A stretch of DNA of 44,373 bases from positions 1 to 44,373 of the forward strand of contig JAENWU010000007.1 in NCBI GenBank assembly GCA_016649905.1. The letters run 5' to 3'. Shown piece by piece: positions 6,030 to 14,244 of this stretch. Every line of letters begins with the position of its first letter. Position 1 is the first letter of the stretch. Under the pieces are notes generated by a model. It was not told the origin of the DNA, searched no databases, and saw nothing but the letters and a program-made list of their open reading frames with translations. This DNA comes from Thermoleophilia bacterium. Lineage in GTDB: Bacteria > Actinomycetota > Thermoleophilia > Solirubrobacterales > 70-9. The translations under genes were made by a program, and so were the position numbers.

Positions 6030-8096
6030 CTAGGACCCGCCGGGGCGCACAGAGGTCCCAAGGGGGATCGAGATCGCCTCACTGGCGGCACGCAGGATCG
6101 CGCCGCAGTCGAGCAGGCCGCGAACCTCGGCGATGTCGTGCGCGACGAGGCGGTCCGTCTCCATCAGCGCGACCCGCTCGCGCAGCTGCCCGTAGGCGGC
6201 CCGCGTACCGATGCCCAGCGTGACCCCCTCGCGCAGGTCGATCGCCTGGGCGGCGACCAGCATCTCGATCGCGAAGATGTCCAGCGCGGCGTCGACGGCG
6301 CGGCCGGCCTTGGCGACGCCCTCGACCGCCATCGTCGCGTGATCCTCGATGCTGCCGGCGACGGGCACGTAGTCGAGCGAGGCCGGGTTCGCCGCCATGC
6401 GAACCTCGGCGTTGAGCGCGGTCGCCGTCTTCTGGATCACGCCGAGGCCGACGTTCTGGTCGGGATTGGGCGCCAGGTACGGCGGCAGGTGGGTGAACTT
6501 GGGATCCATCAGCCGCACGATGCGGTTGGTGGCCATGCTGGTCAGCTGGGCCAGGGCGATCGCCAGCGTGTCGAAGGCGATCGAGAGGCCGGCCGGATGG
6601 AAGTTCCCGTCGGAGATGATCTCGCCGCGGTCGGCGAGCACCATCGGGTTGTCGCCGGTCGAGTTGAGCTCGGTCTCCAGGGTGCTGCGCACGAGGGCGA
6701 GGGAGTCGAGCACGGCGCCGTGGACCTGGATCGCGGAGCGAAAGCTGATCGGGTCCTGGACGCCGAGGGTCGGCGGCGCCGTCCAGAGGCTGCTCTCCTC
6801 CAGCAGCATGCGCATGTGCTGGGCGGAAGTGAGCTGACCCGAGAACCGCCGCGCCGTGTCCACTCCCTGGTCGAGCATCGTCGTGTGGCCGCCGAGCGCC
6901 TCCAGGCTGAGGGCCGCGGCGACGTCGGCGATCGCGAGCAGGTCGATCGCGCGCGTTATTACCAGGGCTCCGTGGCCGACCGAGGCGGAGTTGGCGCTGA
7001 CCAGTGCCAGGCCGTCCTTGGGGCCGAGCGGTGGCGCTGAGATCCCGGCGGCGGCGAGGCCCTCGGCGCCGGACAGGCGCTGGCCCTTGAAGAAGACCTC
7101 GCCGTGCCCGACCAGGGGCAGCGCCATGTGGGCCAGCGGCGCCAGGTCGGACATCCCGATCGAGCCCCGGCTGGGAACCGCTGGGTGGACGCCCGCGTTG
7201 AGCATCGCCAACAGCGCCTCGAAGACCGCTGGCTGCACACCGGCCCCGCCGCGCGCCATGCCGTTCAGTCGCGCGAGCATGATCGCCCGGACGACGTCCT
7301 CGGGATGCTCGACCCCGACGCCGACCGAGTGGCTGAGCAGCACGTGCTTCTGGAACAGCGGCTGCTGCTCGTCGGAGAGCCGCTGGTCCTTGAGCGCGCC
7401 GAGGTTCGTCGTCAGGCCGTAGACCGGCTCCTCCCCGCCGGCGAGGCGATCGACGACCGCTCGGGAGAGGTGCAGGCGCTCCGCGGCGCTCTCGGTGATG
7501 CTGACGGGAGCATGCGTCCACGCCACCCGCGCGACCTGCTCGACCGTCAGCTCGCCGCCGCTCAGCACGATCTCCTCACGCGGGTCGGCGCGGCGCAGAA
7601 GGCGGTGCATGCGATCGTCCGCCAGGTAGGTGTTGATGCCGTGCGCGATCGGGGCCGCGGTGTCGCCGCCACCGCTGTCGCCGAAGCGCTCCTCCCGATA
7701 GCGCTCACCCGCCATCACCGCCATCGCGCGGTAGAAGCGAGCCGCGAAGCCGCCATCGGACTCGAGTTGCGCCGTCAGCTGGGCGAACGGGAGCTCGAGG
7801 ACGGTGCTCGCGCCATCGGCCTCGATCGTGACCGGGGCGGGCCCTCCGTCGAGCAGCCCGATCTCGCCGACCACATCGCCCTGGCTCATCCGCTCCTGCG
7901 GCTGGGCTGGGTCGGAGCCCGACAGCGTCAACGCCCCCTCGAGCACGAAGAAGAGCGCCGTCGCCGGGGTTCCCTCGCGGATGATGCGCTCGCCGGGCGC
8001 CAGCGAGCGACGCACACCGGTCGTCACCAACCAGTCGATGTCCTCGTCGGTGAGCGTTCCGAGGATGTAGGCGACCCCAGCCACGGACGCCATCAT
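6030..8096 (-). CDS. cNMP-binding-like domain fused to aromatic amino acid lyase
   Basis: A 688-residue two-domain protein. Residues about 10-130 form a CAP-type cyclic nucleotide-binding fold (PGERIIREGTPATALFFVLEG, then GDVVGEIGLLDGG). The phosphate cassette reads GEIGLLDGGPAPVTIEA and lacks the usual Arg. From about residue 185 the histidine/phenylalanine ammonia-lyase fold follows: YGLTTNLGALKD (catalytic Tyr kept), ELNSTGDNPMV, SDGNFHPAGLS, SIEDHATM and the long helical C-terminus. The MIO cofactor normally forms from Ala-Ser-Gly in GSVGASGDLAPL. Here the site reads GSIGMSDLAPLAH: Ala becomes Met and the Gly is missing. QDPISFRS has Ile where a catalytic Tyr is expected. It may therefore be an altered-chemistry or non-catalytic homologue. 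The start ATG at 8096 overlaps the MFS stop by four bases, so the two are coupled. Confidence 0.85.
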   Translation of the reverse strand: MMASVAGVAYILGTLTDEDIDWLVTTGVRRSLAPGERIIREGTPATALFFVLEGALTLSGSDPAQPQERMSQGDVVGEIGLLDGGPAPVTIEADGASTVLELPFAQLTAQLESDGGFAARFYRAMAVMAGERYREERFGDSGGGDTAAPIAHGINTYLADDRMHRLLRRADPREEIVLSGGELTVEQVARVAWTHAPVSITESAAERLHLSRAVVDRLAGGEEPVYGLTTNLGALKDQRLSDEQQPLFQKHVLLSHSVGVGVEHPEDVVRAIMLARLNGMARGGAGVQPAVFEALLAMLNAGVHPAVPSRGSIGMSDLAPLAHMALPLVGHGEVFFKGQRLSGAEGLAAAGISAPPLGPKDGLALVSANSASVGHGALVITRAIDLLAIADVAAALSLEALGGHTTMLDQGVDTARRFSGQLTSAQHMRMLLEESSLWTAPPTLGVQDPISFRSAIQVHGAVLDSLALVRSTLETELNSTGDNPMVLADRGEIISDGNFHPAGLSIAFDTLAIALAQLTSMATNRIVRLMDPKFTHLPPYLAPNPDQNVGLGVIQKTATALNAEVRMAANPASLDYVPVAGSIEDHATMAVEGVAKAGRAVDAALDIFAIEMLVAAQAIDLREGVTLGIGTRAAYGQLRERVALMETDRLVAHDIAEVRGLLDCGAILRAASEAISIPLGTSVRPGGS

Positions 8097-9502
8097 GCCA
8101 GCGGCGCAGGCGGATCCGGCCGGCGTCGCTCGGCGTCGCCGGACTCGCGCAGGAGGAAAAGGCAGGCAAGCGCGCCGATCGCGACGACCGCGGTCGCCAC
8201 CCAGAAGGCAGCCGCATAGCCCGCGGTCGCGGTCTCGCCTCCGGGGGCGCTGCGAATGACGACGCCGAGCACCGCCGTCCCCGCCGCGGCGCCGATCCAG
8301 CGGATGGTCAGCACCAGGGCGTTGGCGTCGCCGCGCTCCGCCGCCGGCACCGCGTTGCTGAGCGCGGTCAGCAGGGCGGTGAACATCGGCGCCATCGCGA
8401 CTCCTGCCGCGATCAGTCCCGGCAGCAGCAGCCAGTAGTCGCTGTCCCCGGCGAAGATCGCGAGCCAGGCGAAGGCGGCGACGCCGAGCAGGAAGCCGAA
8501 GGTCGCCGGGCCCCGGGCGCCGAGCCGGTCGGTGACCCTGCCGGCGATCAGGGCGAAGCAGGGCGCGCCGATCATCGCCGGGACCATCGCCGCCGCGGCG
8601 AACAGCGCGCTGAAGCCGAGCACGTGCTGGAAGTAGGTGGCGATGTAGATGACGAGTCCGTTGAGGATGAACTGGGCCGCGAACATCGCCACCGCCACGC
8701 CGAGGAAGACCCGGCCGGCAAGGAAGGTGGTTCGCAGCAAGGGGTCGACCTTGCGAGCCTCGAAGCGACCGAAGAAGGCGAGGACCGCGAGCCCCACGAA
8801 GAGCAGCGCCAGGGTGGCCGGCGAGTCCCAGCCCCAGGCGAGCGCCTGCATCAGCGCGACCAGCACCGCGCCGAGGCCGAGCACGAGAATCACGAGGCCA
8901 CCGGTGTCGAACGGCCGCGGTGTCCCGGCAGGCTGCTCGTGCACGCGACGCCAGCCCAGCAGCGCCAGGCCGACGGCGAGGACGAGCTGCAGGGCGAAGA
9001 CCAGGCGCCAACTGGCCGCGTCGGTGAGGAGGCCGGCCGTCACCGGGCCGAGCGCGAACACGCTGACCCCGATCGCCGAGTACTTGCCGAGGACGTGGCC
9101 GCGGGTCTCCGGCTGGGTGCTGTTGGCGACCAGCGCCGCGCTGGACGGATAGAGGGTGGAGGCACCCATGCCGGCGACCGCGAGGCTAACGACGAGCCAG
9201 GCGAAGCCATCGGCGAAGGCGGCCGAGAGCGAGCCGAGCGAGAAGACGGCGAGCGCGACGAGCAGGACGTTGCGGTGCCCGTAGTAGTCGCCGAGCCTGC
9301 CGCCGGGGGCGGCGCAGAGTGCCAGGGCCAGAAAGAAGGAGTTGATGACCCACTGTCCCTCGGAGGGGGAGAGACCGAGATCCGCCTGCACCGCCGGCTC
9401 GATCACACCCAGCACCGTCTGCCCCAGATAGCAGACGAAGAACGCCCCTCCGCAGAAGAAGAGCACGACCGGGTCGATGCGGGAGGAGACGGCCGCCGGC
9501 AC
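8093..9502 (-). CDS. MFS exporter, DHA2 (14-TM) type
   Basis: A proton-driven major facilitator transporter. From GTG 9502 the protein has 469 residues and about 14 hydrophobic spans, typical of drug:H+ antiporters of the DHA2 family. Motif A is visible between spans 2 and 3 as GGRLGDYYGHRNVLLV. The GPVTAGLLTDAASWRLVF block matches the motif C region and the loop after it. The frame stays open far upstream, but those extra residues are charged, non-membrane and overlap the divergent gene, so GTG 9502 is preferred. It is the first gene of a three-gene operon with the lyase fusion and the flavoprotein, which suggests it exports a product or takes up a substrate of that pathway. No specificity can be read from the sequence. 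Confidence 0.85.
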   Translation of the reverse strand: MPAAVSSRIDPVVLFFCGGAFFVCYLGQTVLGVIEPAVQADLGLSPSEGQWVINSFFLALALCAAPGGRLGDYYGHRNVLLVALAVFSLGSLSAAFADGFAWLVVSLAVAGMGASTLYPSSAALVANSTQPETRGHVLGKYSAIGVSVFALGPVTAGLLTDAASWRLVFALQLVLAVGLALLGWRRVHEQPAGTPRPFDTGGLVILVLGLGAVLVALMQALAWGWDSPATLALLFVGLAVLAFFGRFEARKVDPLLRTTFLAGRVFLGVAVAMFAAQFILNGLVIYIATYFQHVLGFSALFAAAAMVPAMIGAPCFALIAGRVTDRLGARGPATFGFLLGVAAFAWLAIFAGDSDYWLLLPGLIAAGVAMAPMFTALLTALSNAVPAAERGDANALVLTIRWIGAAAGTAVLGVVIRSAPGGETATAGYAAAFWVATAVVAIGALACLFLLRESGDAERRRPDPPAPLA

Positions 9503-9595
9503 CGCACGACCGTATTGCGGCTGCCGGTCGACGTCGCCCTGGCTCGATTTGGGGTTCTTGAAGAACTCGGCGACTTCCCGAGTAAGGTCGGCTAC

Positions 9596-10012
9596 GTGTC
9601 CGAACCCGTGCGAGCCGGGAGTCGAGAGGTGGTCCGGGTCGCGCGCGCGGCCACTCCGACGCACGAGCATCTGCGCTCCCGGCTCGCCTTCGTGTTCGTG
9701 GCGACCGTGATCCTGGACCTCGTCGCCAGCGTCTTCATCCTTGGGTTCGAGCGACATGCGCACGGCACCCAGATCACGAGCTTCGGGGACTCGTTGTTCT
9801 GGACCAGCACCCAGCTTCTGACCGTCTCCTCGCAGCTTCCGAATCCGATATCGACGCCGGCGCGCGTACTCGACGTCTTCCTGCAGGCGTACGCGATCTC
9901 GATAGTCGCGATCCTCGCCGGCTCCTTCGGCGCGTTCTTTCATCGCCGCGGCATGGAACGCGATCCGCCCGAGTCGATCGCGCCAGCGGCCCAGGAAAGG
10001 TCCCAACCGTGA
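9596..10012 (+). CDS. small two-TM potassium-channel-like protein, atypical filter
   Basis: A 138-residue membrane protein from GTG 9596. TM1 is at about 28-52 (RLAFVFVATVILDLVASVFILGF). A re-entrant-like segment (SFGDSLFWTSTQLLTVSSQLPNP) follows, then TM2 at about 90-115 (VFLQAYAISIVAILAGSFGAFF) and a polar tail. The layout is TM-pore-TM, as in Ion_trans_2 channels, but the TVGYGD filter is replaced by TVSSQLPNP. It could be a channel homologue with altered selectivity or a non-conducting relative. Its start lies 93 bp from the divergent MFS operon start, so the two may share control. The frame extends upstream only as a shadow of the MFS gene. Confidence 0.65.
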   Translation: MSEPVRAGSREVVRVARAATPTHEHLRSRLAFVFVATVILDLVASVFILGFERHAHGTQITSFGDSLFWTSTQLLTVSSQLPNPISTPARVLDVFLQAYAISIVAILAGSFGAFFHRRGMERDPPESIAPAAQERSQP

Positions 10013-10185
10013 GATCTGTCGCTACCGTTCCCAACCTCTTAACCTCGGCTCCACGAGAGGGCGGGAAGCTGAGGGATGCGCATGCGGCCATCCTTCGTAC
10101 CGCCTCCGCTTGCCATCCGGCGCCGACTCCCCCTGGTGGATCGGTGTCCACTCGACGACCACGGGCATTCCGGGCGGCGCCCGGA

Positions 10186-10412
10186 ATGCGGGTCGGCGAG
10201 GTGCTGATCGCCCGGGTGGTGTCGAAGCTGGAACTCGGCGGCGCGCAGCTCTCGCTCCTGCGGGTGGCGCGCACCCTCGCCGGGCGTGGCCACCAGACTC
10301 GCCTGCGGCGATGGCCGACGTTGCCGGGCGTGTCGATCGTTTCTATGCGCACGGCCCGGGCGCCAGCTTTCGGTCGGGCTACCGGACAGCCATGCGATCA
10401 GCTTCGGAGTGA
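10186..10412 (+). pseudogene. glycosyltransferase N-terminal remnant
   Basis: From ATG 10186 the frame reads MRVGEVLIARVVSKLELGG and then AQLSLLRVARTLAGRGHQTRL, which is the opening of a GT-B glycosyltransferase (family 4-like). After about 10307 the similarity stops. A second piece in another frame reads VAGRVDRFYAHGPGASF, resembling a later segment of such enzymes, and soon ends in TGA (10410-10412). This is best read as one gene that lost its middle and its catalytic C-terminal domain. No glycan gene cluster is nearby. Confidence 0.45.
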
Positions 10413-10690
10413 GGTGACGGGACCGACCGCGAACTGGCCTTGGGAGTGCCAACTGGAGGTGTGAGCGGCGCGTTGGCGCTCCTCGACTTCGACAAAGTGC
10501 GTCGGTGGCGGCGAACCAGACCGGGCGATGACCACGGGCGTGGCTGTCTCACGGGCGTCAGCCCTCAAGGTCGTTAGCAAAAGGGTCACGCGATCTACAC
10601 AGGCGCTCAACATCGCTCCGCGGAGCCCGGCGTAGAAGTTGTGGCATCGGATCCCCAATCCGATCTCGCCCACTCCCGGAAGGAGACTTC
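10413..10690 (+). other. intergenic region before the PhoX-like gene
   Basis: No convincing gene. It holds the upstream region of the phosphatase gene, ending in the ribosome binding site GGAAGGAG five bases before its GTG. I see no clear Pho box or other operator. Confidence 0.4.
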
Positions 10691-12259
10691 GTGATCACCC
10701 GACGACTTAGGATCTTCGCCGTTTTGGGTCTTGCCGCGCTCGCGGCAGCCTCGACCGCGCTGGCCGCACCAGGCGGCACCAGCACCGGTCCCAGTACCTC
10801 CACCAAACCGTACGTACTGCCTGTCGGCGACGGCGTCAGCATCAAATCGCTGCTCACCGTCGGTGACGCCGCCGCCGCCAACGGCTACGAGATGGTCGGC
10901 ATCCCCGACGGCCTCGGCCTCGTCCGCTCCGACGAGGACAGCCGCGACTTCCAGCTGCTGATGAACCACGAGCTGCGCCTCGACCAGGGCAAAGTCCGGC
11001 GTCACGGGAAAAAAGGCGCGTTCGTCGCCCAGCTTGACATCGACTCCGACACCTACGCGGTCGAGGAGGGGCGCGACCTGATCGACTCGGACGTGCGCTA
11101 CTGGAACTACCTGACCCAGAGCTACGGCGCGACCCCGTCGCCGGCTGGCGTCAACCCGCGCGATCCGAGCGACACCTTCGTCGCTCAGCCGGCGGAGTTC
11201 GCCCGCCTCTGCTCCAGCTACATCACCGAGTGGAAGCAGTTGTTCAACAAGAAGTCCAGGAAGGGCTACACCGGCCAGATCTATTTCGCCAACGAGGAGA
11301 ACGGTGACGAGGGCCGGCTGTTCGGGATCACCACCGACGGCCAAGCGCAGCAGCTGCCCCGCCTCGGTCTCTTCTCCTGGGAGAACACCCTCGCCGCGTT
11401 CAACCAGAGCGACAAGACCGTCGTGATGGGCAACGAGGACGGGGGCGCCGGCCAGATGTGGGTCTACGTCGGCACCAAGCAGAGCTCCGGCAACGCCTTC
11501 GACGAGGCCGGCCTCACCAACGGGACCAACTACGTCCTCGACCTCAAAGACGAGACGGTCTCGACCGACGCCGCCTTCCGTGCCAAATACGGCAAGGAGG
11601 ACCCGGTTCCGTTCACCCTCGGCGGCGACGAGGTCGTCGATTGGGACAGCTCCGGCGCCCGCCAGAACGCGGAGGGCACCGCGAAAGGCCTGACCCTGAA
11701 CCGGATCGAGGACGGCGTCTTCGATCCCAGGCACCCCAACGACTTCTACTTCCTCACCACCGAGGGAGCCCCGGGAGTCGTGCCGTCGGAGCCGAGCGTC
11801 ACCCGTGATGGCGGCGGCCTCTGGCGGATCCAGTTCAAGGACGTCGACCGGCCGGAGAAAGGCGGGACGATCGAGCTCCTGCTGGACGGCTCCGAGGCCC
11901 CGTATCTGAACAAGCCGGACAACCTGGGCATCGACAAGAGCGGCAACCTCCTGATCCAGGAGGACCCGGGCAACAACGCCCAGCTCGCCCGCATCGTCGC
12001 CTACGACGTCGACAGCGGGAATCGCGGCGTGCTCGCCGAGTTCGACCCGGCGCAGTTCCGCACCGGCGCCCCCGGCTTCCTGACCCAGGACGAGGAGTCG
12101 AGCGGCATCATCGATGCGAGCAAGGTGCTCGGCAAGGGCTGGTTCCTGTTCGACGCCCAGGTCCACAAAGCATTCGCGGACCCGGCGAAGGTCGAGTACG
12201 GCCAGCTGCTGGCAATGCAGGTTCGCAAGTTCAACGACGTCTACACGATCGACGGATAG
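10691..12259 (+). CDS. secreted PhoX/DUF839-type phosphatase-like protein
   Basis: A 522-residue exported protein of the PhoX (DUF839) beta-propeller family, whose studied members are calcium- and iron-dependent alkaline phosphatases. It starts at GTG 10691 behind GGAAGGAG. The signal peptide is RRLRIFAVLGLAALAAASTALAAP-like, with cleavage near residue 25. Family segments include LLMNHELRLDQG, IYFANEENGDEGRLFGI, FSWENTLAAF, VVMGNEDGGAGQMWVYVG, and the late KPDNLGIDKSGNLLIQEDPG. Glu/Asp-rich loops are consistent with metal binding. It stands alone, followed by a strong terminator. Phosphate regulation is plausible from the family only. Some DUF839 proteins lack phosphatase activity, so the substrate remains open. 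Confidence 0.82.
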   Translation: MITRRLRIFAVLGLAALAAASTALAAPGGTSTGPSTSTKPYVLPVGDGVSIKSLLTVGDAAAANGYEMVGIPDGLGLVRSDEDSRDFQLLMNHELRLDQGKVRRHGKKGAFVAQLDIDSDTYAVEEGRDLIDSDVRYWNYLTQSYGATPSPAGVNPRDPSDTFVAQPAEFARLCSSYITEWKQLFNKKSRKGYTGQIYFANEENGDEGRLFGITTDGQAQQLPRLGLFSWENTLAAFNQSDKTVVMGNEDGGAGQMWVYVGTKQSSGNAFDEAGLTNGTNYVLDLKDETVSTDAAFRAKYGKEDPVPFTLGGDEVVDWDSSGARQNAEGTAKGLTLNRIEDGVFDPRHPNDFYFLTTEGAPGVVPSEPSVTRDGGGLWRIQFKDVDRPEKGGTIELLLDGSEAPYLNKPDNLGIDKSGNLLIQEDPGNNAQLARIVAYDVDSGNRGVLAEFDPAQFRTGAPGFLTQDEESSGIIDASKVLGKGWFLFDAQVHKAFADPAKVEYGQLLAMQVRKFNDVYTIDG

Positions 12260-12283
12260 CGCGGGCAGCAGGTAGGTAGTCGT

Positions 12284-12315
12284 TTCGAGGGCCCCGCTCT
12301 GGCGGGGCCCTCGAA
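12284..12315. terminator. bidirectional terminator hairpin
   Basis: A perfect 14-bp stem (TTCGAGGGCCCCGC with its complement) around the tetraloop TCTG, located between the convergent PhoX-like gene and the heme/flavin operon. Paired T and A at its base give short U tracts on both strands. Confidence 0.85.
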
Positions 12316-12347
12316 CTATGCACCCCGGCTAGGGATCTAAGGTGCGG

Positions 12348-12920
12348 CTAGGGACTAAGAGGAGCGGCGGCCGGCCGTCCGGCCGGATTGCCCGGCCGGG
12401 CACGATCGAGCCAACGCGCCGCGATCAGGAGTGCGGCAGGGGCGATGCAGACCCCGGCAAGGACCAGGAACCAAGCCTGCCCGGCATCGCTGCCCGCGCC
12501 GATCGTGTGGACGATCGCCAGCAGCCAGAAGGCCGCCGTCAGGCGGTGCAGCCGACGCCAGCGGGCAGGGCCGATCCGCTCCCGCAGGTAGTAGGAGAGT
12601 CCGAGGATCGCCAGGCCGTAGCCGGCGACGATTCCGAGGCCGGTCCAGAGCGGCCGGTAGGAGCTGGCGAAGGGGATGGTGATACCGGCGACTCCCGGGT
12701 TCAGCCAACTGTCGGCGAGCAGGGCGAGGCCGTGCAGCCCGACGAAGAAGAGGGTGGCCAGGGAGAGGATCTCGTGTGCGGTGCGGAAGTCGGTGCGATT
12801 GAGAGAGCGGCGCTTGGAGCCGATCATCAGGCCGCAGACGACGCTCGAGCTGGCCAGGAGCAGGGCGGCCATCCCGGCGGCGCGACTGCTGATCCAGAAG
12901 AGGTGCGTGCCGACGTTCAT
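12348..12920 (-). CDS. ferric-reductase-like transmembrane heme protein
   Basis: A 190-residue membrane protein with about five or six hydrophobic spans of the ferric-reductase/MsrQ/YedZ type. Candidate heme b ligands are the His in RTAHEILSLATLFFVGLHGLALL and in RWRRLHRLTAAFWLLAIVHTIGAG. These are His pairs on two helices, the pattern for a b heme. It lacks FAD and NAD domains, so it needs a partner for electrons. Its ATG overlaps the ApbE stop by four bases (ATGA), and it closes the six-gene operon before the terminator at 12284-12315. The likely role is passing electrons across the membrane to or from the flavinylated or heme proteins of the same operon. Confidence 0.8.
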   Translation of the reverse strand: MNVGTHLFWISSRAAGMAALLLASSSVVCGLMIGSKRRSLNRTDFRTAHEILSLATLFFVGLHGLALLADSWLNPGVAGITIPFASSYRPLWTGLGIVAGYGLAILGLSYYLRERIGPARWRRLHRLTAAFWLLAIVHTIGAGSDAGQAWFLVLAGVCIAPAALLIAARWLDRARPGNPAGRPAAAPLSP

Positions 12921-13867
12921 GCCGCCACAGCGGTGTCGGGGCGCCTACCCGCGACGTGCTCGACGCGTCCGTCGTCGAGCACGAGGACGCCGCCGTAGGG
13001 CATTCGCGAGGGAGCCGCCTCTGGCCCCGACAGCAGCGCCCACTTCGAGTGCACCTCGGCCAGCAGCGCGGTTGGCGCCAGGGCAGTGGCCTGGACCACG
13101 CCCGTGAAGGCGGGGCGGCCGGTCGCGGGATCGAGGAGATGGTGGGCCGCCTTGCCCTCGTGCGACCAGCGACGCCGGGTGATCCCGCTCGTGGCCACGC
13201 CGCCCGCGACGATGGCGATCGAGTGAATCGGCGCCCCGCCGCCGGGATCATCGACCAGAACCGGCCGGGGACGCCGGCCCGATCCCCCGATCCGGACGTC
13301 GCCGCCGCAATCGATGGCGAATGCGGTGAACCGGCCGAGTTGGGCCGCGACCAGGTCGGCAAGCAGTCCCTTGGCGATGCCGCCGCTGTCGATCTCGACT
13401 CCCGGCGGTCGGGTGATGGAGCCGGTCGCCCGATCGACGGAGATCTCGCTCCAAGCCCGGTCCGGATTCGGGGCCGCCGGATGCCGGCCTGAGCGCGTTC
13501 GCCGCGGCTCCGGCTCCGCGGCCCGGTGCTTGCCGACCATGCGCTCGGCCAGCGAGTCGCGGTAGCCGACTGCCTCGATCGCTCGCAGCATCGTCGCGTC
13601 GACGATGCCCCCGCTGAGCCTCCCCGCTTCGCGGGCGGCGACGGCGAGATCGAGCAGGAGCGGGCTGGCCGGGACGGTCGCGCGGTGGTCGCGGTTGAGT
13701 CGGCTGAGCTCGCTCTCGGGCAGGAACCGGGATAGGCGACTGTGGGCGTCGAGCAGTTGCGCTTCGGCTGCCGCTGCCGCTCGCTCGGGCTCCTGGGAGG
13801 GGACGCCGGCGATCCGTACCTCCGCCCAGCCGCCGAAGCACTCGAATGATCGCCTGGCCTCGCTCAT
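12917..13867 (-). CDS. apbE: ApbE-family FAD:protein FMN transferase
   Basis: ApbE proteins cleave FAD and attach FMN covalently to a Thr or Ser of extracytoplasmic redox proteins, using Mg2+. The 316-residue sequence shows the family blocks: LSRFLPESELSRLN near the N-terminus, IDSGGIAKGLLAD, AIDCGGDVRIGG, GVATSGITRRRW and HHLLDPATGRPA with the metal-binding Asp. There is a short charged insertion around residues 110-135. No clear lipoprotein signal is present at this start, so export is uncertain, though many family members are lipoproteins. It overlaps the upstream small gene and the downstream heme protein gene by four bases each. No FMN-bind domain protein is encoded in the window, so its target is unknown. 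Confidence 0.88.
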   Translation of the reverse strand: MSEARRSFECFGGWAEVRIAGVPSQEPERAAAAAEAQLLDAHSRLSRFLPESELSRLNRDHRATVPASPLLLDLAVAAREAGRLSGGIVDATMLRAIEAVGYRDSLAERMVGKHRAAEPEPRRTRSGRHPAAPNPDRAWSEISVDRATGSITRPPGVEIDSGGIAKGLLADLVAAQLGRFTAFAIDCGGDVRIGGSGRRPRPVLVDDPGGGAPIHSIAIVAGGVATSGITRRRWSHEGKAAHHLLDPATGRPAFTGVVQATALAPTALLAEVHSKWALLSGPEAAPSRMPYGGVLVLDDGRVEHVAGRRPDTAVAA

Positions 13868-14244
13868 GACTGGCTCGTCGTCACCGCTTCGAGTTCCAGT
13901 TCTTCGGCCTCGATCTGTTCGGCTTCCAGCAGTACTTCTTCCGCCTGGGCCGCCGTTTCGAGTTCTGACCTCTTCGCGGGCGACGGCACCGCAGCCGATC
14001 GAGTGCGCCGTTCGGGGTCGCTCGCGACACTTTCCTTGGCTGCTGCCGAGACGTTCGCGGCCGATTGCGAGAGCACCGGGTCATTCCCGGTTGCCATCTG
14101 CACCGAAAGCACGATCCACAGCACCGCGAAGCCGATCGCCGCCACCGCCATGACGCGGTGACGGAGACGCGCCGCGCGTCGCTTCAAAGCTCCGAGTCGC
14201 GCCTGGGCGCGACGCCGCGCCTCTTCTCGCCGCAGCGGTCCCAT
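13864..14244 (-). CDS. small single-TM protein of the flavin/heme operon
   Basis: A 126-residue protein I do not recognise. It has an Arg-rich N-terminus (RREEARRRAQARLGALKRR), one membrane span (VMAVAAIGFAVLWIVLSVQM) at about residues 31-50, and an extracytoplasmic-looking tail. The tail is low in complexity and ends very acidic (EEVLLEAEQIEAEELELEAV). By the positive-inside rule the tail lies outside. It lies between the b-type cytochrome-like gene and apbE, overlapping both by one to four bases, so it is co-translated. No ApbE acceptor motif is visible. It may be an assembly or scaffold subunit. Confidence 0.7.
   Translation of the reverse strand: MGPLRREEARRRAQARLGALKRRAARLRHRVMAVAAIGFAVLWIVLSVQMATGNDPVLSQSAANVSAAAKESVASDPERRTRSAAVPSPAKRSELETAAQAEEVLLEAEQIEAEELELEAVTTSQS

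Noticed and set aside
6030-9011. A 993-codon minus-strand frame extending the lyase upstream
   Set aside because: The residues before position 8096 are Arg/Pro/Ala-rich antisense-type sequence overlapping the MFS gene in another frame; the lyase starts at the ATGA overlap.
8624-9595. Upstream extension of the channel-like gene
   Set aside because: It is the antisense of the MFS exporter and is highly charged; real membrane-protein sequence starts after GTG 9596.
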